A DNA stretch of 64,000 nucleotides from Conexibacter sp. CPCC 206217 (GTDB lineage: Bacteria; Actinomycetota; Thermoleophilia; Solirubrobacterales; Solirubrobacteraceae). Each line of letters opens with the position of its first letter. The stretch's first letter is position 1. Shown piece after piece: positions 26,360 to 33,912 of the stretch. Where the stretch lies: NCBI RefSeq assembly GCF_030646165.1, contig NZ_JAUTDO010000010.1, forward strand, positions 85,804 through 149,803, given 5' to 3'. Position numbers and translations under genes: made by a program. The notes beneath the pieces were generated by a model. It ran no database searches, had not been told where the DNA came from, and was given only the letters and a program-made list of their open reading frames with translations.

Positions 26360-27139
26360 ATGGGCTGGCTCGACGACGTCGACCTGACGCGCTCGCTCGA
26401 CAAGGAGGACGGCGAGCGGCTGCTGCGCCATCAGCAGAACCGGCTGCTGGCACTGCGGCTGCAGCTCGGCGGCCTGATCGGCGGCGGCGGCCGCGTCGGA
26501 CCGCCGTTGCTGGTCGTCTTCGAGGGCTGGGACGCGGCCGGCAAGGGCGGCGCGATCAGACGGCTCGTCGCGCCGCTGGATCCCCGCCACGTGCGCGTCA
26601 AGCAGTTCGCCGCGCCGACGCCCGACGAGAAGCGCCACCACTTCCTGCAGCGCTTCTGGCAGCCGCTGCCCGGCTGGGGCGGGATGGCGGTCTACGACCG
26701 CTCCTACTACGGCCGCGTGCTGGTCGAGCGCGTCGAGCGCTTCGCCGAGAAGCACGAGTGGCGGCGCGCCTACGACGAGATCGTCGACTTCGAGCACTCG
26801 CTGCACGAGGAGGGCATGACGATCGTCAAGTTCTGGCTGCACATCTCCTCCGAGCAGCAGCGCAATCGCTTCGAGAAGCGCGCGAGGGACCCGCTGAAGC
26901 AGTGGAAGCTGACCGACGAGGACTGGCGCAACCGCGAGCAGCGCCCGCAGTACGAGGCGGCGCTGGAGGACATGTTCGAGCGCACCGATCGTCCCGAGGC
27001 GCCGTGGACGATCGTCTCGGCCGAGTCGAAGCCGTACGCGCGCGTGCAGGTTCTCGAAACCGTCAACGCCGCGATCGAGGCAGCGATGCGCGCACATTCG
27101 ATCGAGCCGATATCGTTGGCGGCACGAGAAGGGAAGTAG
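26360..27139 (+). CDS. ppk2: Polyphosphate kinase 2 family protein
   Basis: The product is 259 aa, typical of short PPK2 enzymes. Walker A is GWDAAGKGG (56-64) in LLVVFEGWDAAGKGGAI; the lid module is VYDRSYYGRVLVERVE; RDPLKQWKLTDEDW is the conserved downstream motif. PPK2 enzymes use polyphosphate to phosphorylate nucleotides (class I: NDP, class II/III: NMP); class cannot be fixed by eye. TAGGGT at 26346-26351 with 8 nt to the ATG indicates a leaderless mRNA. Cytosolic. Confidence 0.92.
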   Translation: MGWLDDVDLTRSLDKEDGERLLRHQQNRLLALRLQLGGLIGGGGRVGPPLLVVFEGWDAAGKGGAIRRLVAPLDPRHVRVKQFAAPTPDEKRHHFLQRFWQPLPGWGGMAVYDRSYYGRVLVERVERFAEKHEWRRAYDEIVDFEHSLHEEGMTIVKFWLHISSEQQRNRFEKRARDPLKQWKLTDEDWRNREQRPQYEAALEDMFERTDRPEAPWTIVSAESKPYARVQVLETVNAAIEAAMRAHSIEPISLAAREGK

Positions 27140-27167
27140 CCCTGCGACACGGCGCGTTCGTCAAGAC

Positions 27168-27249
27168 GGTTCCCACCTGGGGACCCGGCGCGCCGGCCGT
27201 AGCCCCACGGTGGGTCAAACCTTCGAGACCACCCGATAGTTCTCGAAGG
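27168..27249 (+). promoter_or_regulatory. Structured leader upstream of terC with a hairpin over the ribosome-binding site
   Basis: CCTTCGAGA (27220-27228) is perfectly complementary to TCTCGAAGG (27241-27249), and the right arm overlaps the GAAGGA ribosome site 10 nt before the ATG. Upstream, CCCACC pairs with GGTGGG (27209-27214), enclosing TGGGG/CCCCA and a self-complementary CCGGCGCGCCGG. An alternative hairpin GGTTCCC/GGGGACC at 27168-27185 would compete with that outer stem. The known yybP-ykoY manganese riboswitch motifs of terC genes are not visible. Part of it may also terminate ppk2. Confidence 0.5.
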
Positions 27250-27260
27250 AGCCCCAATAG

Positions 27261-28253
27261 ATGTTGATCCCCTGGCTCGGCCTGGTGGCGTTCATCGTCG
27301 TCTCGCTGACGATCGACCTGCGTGGCCACGGCGGCAGACCGATGACGCCCCGCAACGCGCTGATCTGGTCGATCGCGTGGACCGCGATCGGCGCGGCGTT
27401 CGCGATATTGCTGCTGATCTTCGACGACGGCCAGGCCGCCGGTGAGTACCTCTCCGGCTTCCTGATCGAGAAGTCGCTGTCGCTCGACAACCTGTTCGTC
27501 TTCGCGATCCTCTTCACGTTCCTGCAGGTGCCGGACACGCAGCGCCTGAAGGTGCTCGTGTGGGGCATCGCGGGCGCGATCGTCCTGCGCACGCTCTTCA
27601 TCCTCGTCGGCGCCGCGGCGCTCGACGCGTTCCACGCGACGACGTACGTGCTCGGGGCGCTGCTGCTCTTCACCGCGATCAGAATCGCGAAGTCCGGCGG
27701 CGAGGAGATGGACCCGGAGAGAACGATCATCATGCGGATGCTGCGCAGAGCGCTGCCGCTCTCCAGAGAGTTCGACGGCGACAAGCTGTTCACGATCGAG
27801 AACGGCAAGAGACTCGCGACGCCGCTGTTCGCGGCGCTGGCGCTCGTCGCCGCGTTCGACGTGATGTTCGCGATCGACTCGATCCCGGCGATCTTCGCGA
27901 TCACGCGCGACACCTACATCGTGTTCGCGGCGAACGCCTTCTCGCTGCTCGGGATGGTCTCGCTCTACTTCCTGCTCGACGGCCTGCTGGACCGCTTCCG
28001 CTACCTCCACTACGGCCTCGCGGTGATCCTCGCGTTCGTCGCGGCGAAGCTGCTGCTGGTCGACGTCTGGCACCCGTCCAACGGCCTCTCGCTGGCGGTG
28101 ATCGCGGTCGCGATCGGCGGCGCGGCGCTGTTCTCGTCGATCGCGGAGAGAAGAGAGCAGCGTCTCGCGCAGGAGCGCGCCGACGCCGGGCTGCCGCCGC
28201 TGGAGGCGTCCGACGAGCGCGACGAGGACAAGACGCCGACGACGTCGGCGTAG
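27261..28253 (+). CDS. TerC/Alx family integral membrane protein
   Basis: The product is 330 aa with about nine membrane helices. Hallmarks are SLSLDNLFVFAILFTFLQVP, AAFDVMFAIDSIPAIFAIT and ANAFSLLGMVSLYFLL, with the two conserved acidic D-N and D-S pairs used in metal-ion handling. The charged tail is cytosolic. TerC/Alx proteins export manganese, often for secreted metalloenzymes or under alkaline stress. Its leader can fold over its ribosome site. Confidence 0.93.
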   Translation: MLIPWLGLVAFIVVSLTIDLRGHGGRPMTPRNALIWSIAWTAIGAAFAILLLIFDDGQAAGEYLSGFLIEKSLSLDNLFVFAILFTFLQVPDTQRLKVLVWGIAGAIVLRTLFILVGAAALDAFHATTYVLGALLLFTAIRIAKSGGEEMDPERTIIMRMLRRALPLSREFDGDKLFTIENGKRLATPLFAALALVAAFDVMFAIDSIPAIFAITRDTYIVFAANAFSLLGMVSLYFLLDGLLDRFRYLHYGLAVILAFVAAKLLLVDVWHPSNGLSLAVIAVAIGGAALFSSIAERREQRLAQERADAGLPPLEASDERDEDKTPTTSA

Positions 28254-28468
28254 CCGCGATCGCAGCGGGTGCGTGCGCGCCCGCCCCGATCGTCCATTTG
28301 TTGAGCTGGGGTTAAGTGCAGGCTAGCCGCATGTGGATCCGCTGGGCGGCGGGGGCGATCTTCGGGATCGTGGCAATCCGACGCAGGCAGGTGGAAGCCC
28401 TGTCGACCGGAAACCACCCGAAAGCGGACACCGGGGGCGAAACCAGCGCCGACCGGGTACATGAACGC
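28254..28468 (+). other. Non-coding or short-ORF region with several hairpins
   Basis: This lies between terC and the operon promoter. It holds a probable terC terminator (GCGGGTGC/GCGCCCGC, 28265-28284), a CGATC-TTCGG-GATCG hairpin around 28358-28372, a GGTGG/CCACC stem enclosing CAGG/CCTG, and GGCG-AAACCA-GCGCC, with GGAAAC, CGAAAG and GCGAAAC loop-like stretches. A 58-codon frame from ATG 28331 (MWIRWAAGAIFG...) runs through it and past the promoter. I cannot tell whether it is an RNA, a small protein or neither. No known riboswitch motif is visible. Confidence 0.35.
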
Positions 28469-28498
28469 TTGACGTGGGCCGAGCGCCCGGCATATAAC
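28469..28498 (+). promoter_or_regulatory. Sigma-70-like promoter of the methyltransferase-to-ileS operon
   Basis: TTGACG (28469-28474) and TATAAC (28493-28498) are separated by 18 nt, the best consensus promoter in the window. Transcription should start near 28506, giving a leader of about 185 nt. The leader has possible stems GACCG/CGGTC and CAGTTC/GAACTG (about 28560-28612). No T-box motif is visible. Confidence 0.65.
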
Positions 28499-28689
28499 AA
28501 CCTCTGACGGCGCATCGAGCGACGTCGGGGGAAGACCGAGGAGCAGTTCGTGATTGGTTTTGACCGAGTCCGCATGTGCATGGGGCCGGTCAGTTCGAGC
28601 TGCATTGAACTGATGTCGAGGGGGATGTCGGCGCGCTGCCATAATTCGCTTGCGCTCCGTGCTGCCCGAAGGGCGAGGTGAGCTAGTCG

Positions 28690-29727
28690 ATGACGGACGT
28701 CCAGCCAACGCTGAAGGTGGAGCCGGGGGACGTCCATGACGCGTCGCGGCCGGTCTTCGAGCTGTTCGAGGGCTTTGCGCTGACGAGCGTGCTCGCGTCG
28801 CTGGAGCGGGCCGGCCTGCTGGCGCGCCTGGAGGGTGGCAACGTGCCAGCTGACCCCGGCGACGGCGAGGACGGACTTCCGCTCGCCACGCTCCGGTATC
28901 TTGCTCAACGTGGCATCGTCGAGGAGAGCGACGGCACCTTCAGCCTGTCGGAGCGCGGGCGCGCCGTCACGCGCGACAAGGGCTACCTCGTCTGGCTGCA
29001 GGGCGGCTACGGCCACGTGCTCGCTGCACTGGGGGACTTCTCTACCGGTGCGCAGCGTTACGGGAGCGATGTGATCCGCGACGGTCGCTGGGTCGCCGAC
29101 GGCTCCGCCCTGATCGGGCGCGACGACGTCTCCCCGCACGCGACCGCGGTGCTGGAGACGATCGACTTCAGCCATGTCGTCGACCTCGGCTGCGGCAACG
29201 CGCGCTTCCTGATCGCCGCCGCCAACCGCTTCGGCGTGACCGGCGTCGGCGTCGACCTCGCGCCCGAGGCGTGCGAGGACGCCGAGCACGCGATCGCCGC
29301 GGCCGACCTGTCCGACAGCGTGAAGGTGCGCTGCGGCGACGCCGGTGACCTCGACGCGATCCCGGAGCTGGCCGAGGCCGACCTCGCGGTCGCGTTCTTC
29401 CTCCTGCACGAGATCTTCGAGCACGGCCGCGACGCGCTGATGAGCTACCTGCGCAAGCTCGGCTCGATCATGCCGCGCGGCGCGCACATGCTGGTCGCCG
29501 AGGTGCAGCCCGCCAGCGGCGCGCAGCACGAGCGCTGGCGCCCTGAGTTCACGCTGCTGCACGCGATCATGCGTCAGCAGCTGTTGACGGAGGAGGGCTG
29601 GCACGACGCCTTCGTCGAGGCGGGCTGGGCGCGCAAGGAGGTCCGCGAGCTGGGGCTCCCGGGCGCCGTTCTGCTCTTGTACGAAAACCTCGCGCCCGGG
29701 CGCGACGACGCGGAAGGGGGTGCTTGA
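28690..29727 (+). CDS. SAM-dependent methyltransferase
   Basis: The product is 345 aa. A helical N-terminal region with a winged-helix look (FELFEGFALTSVLASLERAGL, LRYLAQRGIVEE) precedes a class I methyltransferase fold. SAM motif I is VVDLGCGN at 163-170, with the acidic motif GVGVDLAPEA and LAVAFFLLHEIFEHG. The layout matches O-/N-methyltransferases of small-molecule pathways, where the N-terminal part dimerises. GAGGTGAG lies about 10 nt upstream. It is first in a seven-gene coupled operon. Substrate unknown. Confidence 0.85.
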   Translation: MTDVQPTLKVEPGDVHDASRPVFELFEGFALTSVLASLERAGLLARLEGGNVPADPGDGEDGLPLATLRYLAQRGIVEESDGTFSLSERGRAVTRDKGYLVWLQGGYGHVLAALGDFSTGAQRYGSDVIRDGRWVADGSALIGRDDVSPHATAVLETIDFSHVVDLGCGNARFLIAAANRFGVTGVGVDLAPEACEDAEHAIAAADLSDSVKVRCGDAGDLDAIPELAEADLAVAFFLLHEIFEHGRDALMSYLRKLGSIMPRGAHMLVAEVQPASGAQHERWRPEFTLLHAIMRQQLLTEEGWHDAFVEAGWARKEVRELGLPGAVLLLYENLAPGRDDAEGGA

Positions 29728-29729
29728 TC

Positions 29730-30122
29730 GTGGAGGTCGCACAACGATCGGGCGTCGTCATCACACAGGGCCTGCCCGTCTACGTCGAGGTCGAGGGGCA
29801 CCACGCCCCGACGCCGTTCATGGTGACGCCGGAGACGCTGCCGGGGACGCCGTTCAGCATCGCGGTCGTGGATGCCGCGAGACTGATCGGCGCGCCGCAC
29901 GCGGATCTGCACGTCCACGACGACCACGACGAGCTGTATCTCGTCGCGACGCCGGGCCTGCGCTTCACGGTCGAGACCGAGGACGATCGGATCGAGCTGA
30001 ACTCGCCCGCGACGATCTCGATCCCGGCCGGCGTCAAGCACCGGCTGATCTGTCACGAGGTCCAGACCGACACCTGTCCGTTCCTCGGGATCCTGTTGGA
30101 GAAGGGGACGCTCCCCGCTTAG
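29730..30122 (+). CDS. Cupin-domain protein
   Basis: The product is about 130 aa. One cupin barrel: motif 1 HADLHVHDDHDELYLV supplies three His and a Glu for a metal; motif 2 is ISIPAGVKHRLICHEV. Start choices are TTG 29724, overlapping the methyltransferase stop, or GTG 29730, which has GAAGGGGG 9 nt upstream and is preferred. Single cupins in such operons can be dioxygenases, isomerases or cyclases. Cytosolic. Confidence 0.82.
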   Translation: MEVAQRSGVVITQGLPVYVEVEGHHAPTPFMVTPETLPGTPFSIAVVDAARLIGAPHADLHVHDDHDELYLVATPGLRFTVETEDDRIELNSPATISIPAGVKHRLICHEVQTDTCPFLGILLEKGTLPA

Positions 30123-30142
30123 GGGGCGAAAGGGTGGAGGGG

Positions 30143-31111
30143 ATGGAAGCCTCAGCGATCACCGGAGCGAGAGCGCCGCAGCAGCCGCGTCCGCGGCTGC
30201 GGCTGGCCCGCTCGCGCGGGCACGAGAAGCTGCGCGTCGGAATCATCGGCACCGGCAACATCGGCACCGACCTGCTGCTGAAGGTGCAGCGCTCGCCGCT
30301 GCTGGCGTGCGAGCTGTTCGCCGGCCGCAGCAGCAGATCGGCCGGGATGCGCACCGCCCAGGAGCTGGGCGTGGAGACCTCCGACCGCAGCATCGACGCG
30401 TTCCTCGACGAGCCGGACCGCTTCGACCTCGTCTTCGACGCGACCTCCGCGATCGACGCCAAGCGCCACTACGCGCTGCTGGCGCCGCTCGGGATACCCG
30501 TGATCGACCTGACGCCGGCGAAGCTCGGCAAGCTCTGCATCCCGGCGCTCAACCTCGACGACTGCGTCGGGGAGCCGAACCTCTGCATGGTCACGTGCGG
30601 CGGGCAGGCGGCCGTGCCGCTGGCCAACTGCATCGTGCGGACCCAGCCGCAGGTCGAGTACGTCGAGATCGTCTCGACGAGCGCGTCGCGCTCCGTCGGG
30701 CCGGCGACGCGCATCAACATAGACGAGTACCTGGCGACGACGGAGGCGGCCGTCGGCCACTTCTGCGGCGTTGCGAAGGCGAAGACGATCCTGATCGTCA
30801 ACCCCTCCAACCCGCCGATCAAGATGCAGAACACCGTCTTCGCGAAGGCCGACGAGGTCGACCTGCCCGTGCTGCGGGACGCGGTCCACGAGATGGTCAG
30901 ACGGATACAGCGTTACGTGCCCGGCTACCGCATGGTGATGGAGCCGCTGCACGAGAACGGACGGATCGCGATGACGGTCCAGATCTCCGGTGCGGGCGAC
31001 TACCTGCCGGAATACGCAGGGAACCTGGACATCATCACGTGCGCCGCGGTCGCGGCGGCCGAGGAGAACGCGCGAGTCCTGCTGTCGGACTCCGCTGCCA
31101 CGGGGAACTGA
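30143..31111 (+). CDS. mhpF: Acetaldehyde dehydrogenase (acylating)
   Basis: The product is 322 aa. After a 28-residue basic extension comes the NAD-binding RVGIIGTGNIGTDLL, the catalytic Cys152 in LCMVTCGGQAAVPL and the dimerisation region. Converts acetaldehyde (or propanal) plus CoA to acyl-CoA, channelled from the partner aldolase. It forms the usual BphI/BphJ pair with the next gene, 41 nt downstream. GGAGGGG precedes the ATG. Confidence 0.93.
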   Translation: MEASAITGARAPQQPRPRLRLARSRGHEKLRVGIIGTGNIGTDLLLKVQRSPLLACELFAGRSSRSAGMRTAQELGVETSDRSIDAFLDEPDRFDLVFDATSAIDAKRHYALLAPLGIPVIDLTPAKLGKLCIPALNLDDCVGEPNLCMVTCGGQAAVPLANCIVRTQPQVEYVEIVSTSASRSVGPATRINIDEYLATTEAAVGHFCGVAKAKTILIVNPSNPPIKMQNTVFAKADEVDLPVLRDAVHEMVRRIQRYVPGYRMVMEPLHENGRIAMTVQISGAGDYLPEYAGNLDIITCAAVAAAEENARVLLSDSAATGN

Positions 31112-31152
31112 AGGTTCGAGGGGGACTTGGGGACCGAGGGGGAACCATTCGT

Positions 31153-32217
31153 ATGACACAGATCTTGATCAGCGATCCGACGTTGCGGGACGGCAACCAC
31201 GCCGTCCAGCACCGCCTCAACGAGGAGCAGATCCGCCGCTACGCGGCGGCTGCCAACGCGGCCAGAGTGGCGATAGTCGAAGTCGGCCACGGCAACGGCC
31301 TGGGGGCGTCGTCGCTGCAGGTCGGCGAGGCGCTGCTGAGCGACGCGGAGATGCTGCGGATCGCGCGCGAGGAGCTGTCGGACGTGAAGCTCGGAGCCTT
31401 CGGGATCCCCGGCTTCGCGACGATGAGGCGAGATCTCGACGTCGCGATCGACGCGGGCGCGGACATCTTCCGCGTCGGCGCGCACTGCACCGAGGCCGAC
31501 CTGACCGAACGGCACATCACGTACCTGCGCGAGCAGGACAAGGAGGTCCACGGCGTCCTGATGATGTGCCACATGGCGACGCCTGAGCGGCTCGTCGAAG
31601 AGGCACGCAAGATGGAGTCCTACGGCGCCCAGGGCGTGATCGTGATGGACTCGGCCGGCGCCTTCCTGACCGACGACCTGCAGGACCGCATAGCCCGGCT
31701 GGTCGACGGCACGCAGATCGCGATCGGCTTCCACGGCCACAACAACCTCTGCCTCGCGGTCGCCAACTCGGTCGCGGCGGTGAAGGCGGGCGCGACGATC
31801 CTCGACGGGACCGCGCGCGGCTTCGGCGCCGGCGCGGGCAACACCGAGCTCGAGGTGCTCGTCGCGGTGCTGGCCGAGCTCGGCCACGACACGGGCATAG
31901 ACCTGTACAAGGTGCTCGACGCCGCAGACCTGGCGGAGGCGCAGCTGGTGCAGAGAATGCCGCACACCGACTCCGTCGGGATCGTCAGCGGTCTCGCCGG
32001 CGTCTTCTCCGGCTACTCCGGCCCGGTCCGGCGGATCGCCAGAGACTTCGGCGTCGACCCGCGCGACGTCTTCTTCGCACTCGGCAGACGAGACGTGATC
32101 GCCGGCCAGGAGGACGTGATCCTCGAGGTGGCGATGGCGCTGCGCGACGCAGTCGAGGGACAGCAGCTGGAACAGCAGGACGACGAGATCAGCGAGTCCG
32201 AGGGGGCACGGACATGA
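31153..32217 (+). CDS. mhpE: 4-hydroxy-2-oxovalerate aldolase
   Basis: The product is 354 aa. DPTLRDGNHAVQHR carries the metal-binding Asp; VGHGNGLGASSLQ, MMCHMA, GVIVMDSAGAF and GFHGHNNLCLA (metal-binding HxH) are all conserved. A DmpG-like communication domain follows. Cleaves 4-hydroxy-2-oxoacids to pyruvate and an aldehyde, or runs in reverse as a C-C bond-forming aldolase. It has the first position of an ATGA overlap with the hydratase gene. Confidence 0.94.
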   Translation: MTQILISDPTLRDGNHAVQHRLNEEQIRRYAAAANAARVAIVEVGHGNGLGASSLQVGEALLSDAEMLRIAREELSDVKLGAFGIPGFATMRRDLDVAIDAGADIFRVGAHCTEADLTERHITYLREQDKEVHGVLMMCHMATPERLVEEARKMESYGAQGVIVMDSAGAFLTDDLQDRIARLVDGTQIAIGFHGHNNLCLAVANSVAAVKAGATILDGTARGFGAGAGNTELEVLVAVLAELGHDTGIDLYKVLDAADLAEAQLVQRMPHTDSVGIVSGLAGVFSGYSGPVRRIARDFGVDPRDVFFALGRRDVIAGQEDVILEVAMALRDAVEGQQLEQQDDEISESEGART

Positions 32218-33053
32218 CACCGCGTACGATCACCCGCACGTTCGACGGCCAGCGGCCGGCGTTTCTGGAGGCCAGCGAGCTGACGCCGCACCACGAGGCG
32301 CTCGCAAGGCTCTTGTGGCACTCCGAGCTGCGCGGCGAGCCGATCGAGCCGCTCAGCAAGACGTTCCCGGACCTGACGATCTGGGACGCGTACCGAATAC
32401 AGGCGATCGGGCGTGACCTGCGCACGGCGCAGGGCGAGGAGCTGCGCGGCTGGAAGGTCGGCCTCACGAGCCTCGCGATGCAGGAGATGATGAACGTCGA
32501 CCAGCCGGACTCCGGCTACCTGCTCGAGTCGACGGTCGTCCACAGCGGCGCGCAGCTGCGCGCCTCGCGCTTCATCCAGCCGCGCGTGGAGGCGGAGATC
32601 GCCTTCCTGCTGAAGTCGCCGCTGGAGGGGCCGGGCGTGACGCGCGAAGAGGTGCTGGAGGCGACGCACGCGTTCGCGCCGGCGCTCGAGGTGATCGACT
32701 CGCGCATCAGCGACTGGCGCATCGGGATCGTCGACACGGTCGCCGACAACGCCTCCTCCGGCGTCTGCGTGATCGGCGACTGGGAGCCGGCCGAGGACAT
32801 CCGCTCCGAGACGCTCGGCGTTTCGCTCGCGATCGGGCCGGAGCTGGTGCGCGGCCGCGGCGACGCCGTCCTCGGGCACCCGGCCGAGCCGGTCGCGTGG
32901 CTGGCCCGCACGCTCGCCGAGCAGGGCCTGCGGCTGGAGCCGGGCGACATCGTGATGCCCGGATCGGTCGCGCGCGCGGTGCCGATCGCGCCGGGGCAGA
33001 CGGCGTACGCGACGTTCGACCGGCTGGGAGAGGTGAGCGTCGGCCTTGTCTGA
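32214..33053 (+). CDS. mhpD: 2-keto-4-pentenoate hydratase/2-oxohepta-3-ene-dioate-type protein
   Basis: The product is 279 aa. The family pattern is WDAYRIQAIGRDL, GWKVGLTSLAMQ, QPRVEAEIAFLL (metal-binding Glu pair), ALEVIDSRISDW and DIVMPGSVARAVPI. It adds water across a 2-hydroxydienoate to form 4-hydroxy-2-oxoacid, the substrate of the aldolase before it; a 4-oxalocrotonate decarboxylase function is an alternative. A 25-residue N-terminal extension is unusual. The start overlaps the aldolase stop (ATGA). Confidence 0.9.
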   Translation: MTPRTITRTFDGQRPAFLEASELTPHHEALARLLWHSELRGEPIEPLSKTFPDLTIWDAYRIQAIGRDLRTAQGEELRGWKVGLTSLAMQEMMNVDQPDSGYLLESTVVHSGAQLRASRFIQPRVEAEIAFLLKSPLEGPGVTREEVLEATHAFAPALEVIDSRISDWRIGIVDTVADNASSGVCVIGDWEPAEDIRSETLGVSLAIGPELVRGRGDAVLGHPAEPVAWLARTLAEQGLRLEPGDIVMPGSVARAVPIAPGQTAYATFDRLGEVSVGLV

Positions 33054-33909
33054 GACGGCCGCCAGACGCGAGCTCCCGGCAGCTTCCGCGGCACAGGCGC
33101 AGGCGTGGAACTCGCAATGCGAAGCACGCGCGCCCGCCGATGCGCCGACCTACCAGGTCAACGCCTATCAGCGCTCCTTCTCGGCGCGCGTCGTGCGCGT
33201 CGAGGGCAACGCGGTGCAGTTGGAGGGCAGCGCGCTGTACCCCGGCGGCGGCGGCCAGCCGGCGGACCACGGGACGCTGCGGGCGGACGGGCGCGCCTGG
33301 CGCGTGAGCGGCGCGAAGCTCGCGCGCGACGACGCCGACCCGGCCTTCCCGGCGCCCGGTGTCTGGCACCTGCTGGAGCGCGACGGCGGCGACGAGGCGG
33401 CCGACGACCATGCGCCCGCGCCCGCTGCCGGGGCGGAGGTCGAGGGCGAGCTGGACTGGGAGCGCCGCTATCGACTGATGCGCACGCACACCGCGCTCCA
33501 TATTCTGTGTGCCGTGGTGTGGCGCGACTACGGCGCGAAGGTCACCGGCGCGAACATGGAGCCGCTGCGCGGGCGGATGGACTTCGAGTTCGACGCGCTG
33601 TCGGGCGAGTTCGTGCGCGAACTGGAGCAGAAGGTCAACGCCGAGGTCGCCGCCGCGCGCCCGACGCGCGTCGACTTCCTGCCGCGTGCGGAGGCGGACA
33701 GAGATCCGGAGCTGATCCGCAACAAGGTCAGCCTGCTGCCGCCGTCGATCACGGTCGTGCGCGTGGTCGGGATCGAGGGCCTGGACCTGCAGGCCGACGG
33801 CGGCACGCACGTCGCCAACACGCGCGAGGTGGGGCGGATCGAGCTTCCCTCGTACAAGAGCAAGGGCAGAATCAACAAGCGCGTCGAACTCACGCTGACA
33901 GGGGACTGA
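33046..33909 (+). CDS. AlaX-type alanyl-tRNA editing protein
   Basis: The product is 287 aa from TTG 33046, overlapping the hydratase stop by 8 nt. An N-terminal AlaRS second-additional-like domain (YPGGGGQPADHG) precedes the editing domain with HTALH at 148-152, where HxxxH binds zinc. The second zinc motif is ADGGTHV (250-256), with Asp251 where AlaRS has Cys, and His255. AlaX proteins hydrolyse Ser- or Gly-tRNAAla. Placement directly before ileS (3-nt gap) in a small-molecule-type operon is unusual. The TTG start is the least certain part. Confidence 0.85.
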   Translation: MSETAARRELPAASAAQAQAWNSQCEARAPADAPTYQVNAYQRSFSARVVRVEGNAVQLEGSALYPGGGGQPADHGTLRADGRAWRVSGAKLARDDADPAFPAPGVWHLLERDGGDEAADDHAPAPAAGAEVEGELDWERRYRLMRTHTALHILCAVVWRDYGAKVTGANMEPLRGRMDFEFDALSGEFVRELEQKVNAEVAAARPTRVDFLPRAEADRDPELIRNKVSLLPPSITVVRVVGIEGLDLQADGGTHVANTREVGRIELPSYKSKGRINKRVELTLTGD

Positions 33910-33912
33910 CAC

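Noticed and set aside
26281..26403. N-terminal extension of the sulfonate permease up to 26403
   Set aside because: It would begin with TTG inside the divergent ppk2 gene and adds a non-hydrophobic, unconserved stretch.
27140..27260. A yybP-ykoY manganese riboswitch before terC
   Set aside because: The conserved loop sequences of that class are not visible; only generic stems are seen.
28316..28507. A 63-codon frame as a definite small-protein gene
   Set aside because: Third-position bias is weak, no ribosome site is clear, and the frame runs through the TTGACG/TATAAC promoter; it is left only as a possibility.
28506..28689. A T-box leader controlling the ileS operon
   Set aside because: No GGTGG-type T-box sequence complementary to uncharged tRNA, and no recognisable specifier stem, was found.
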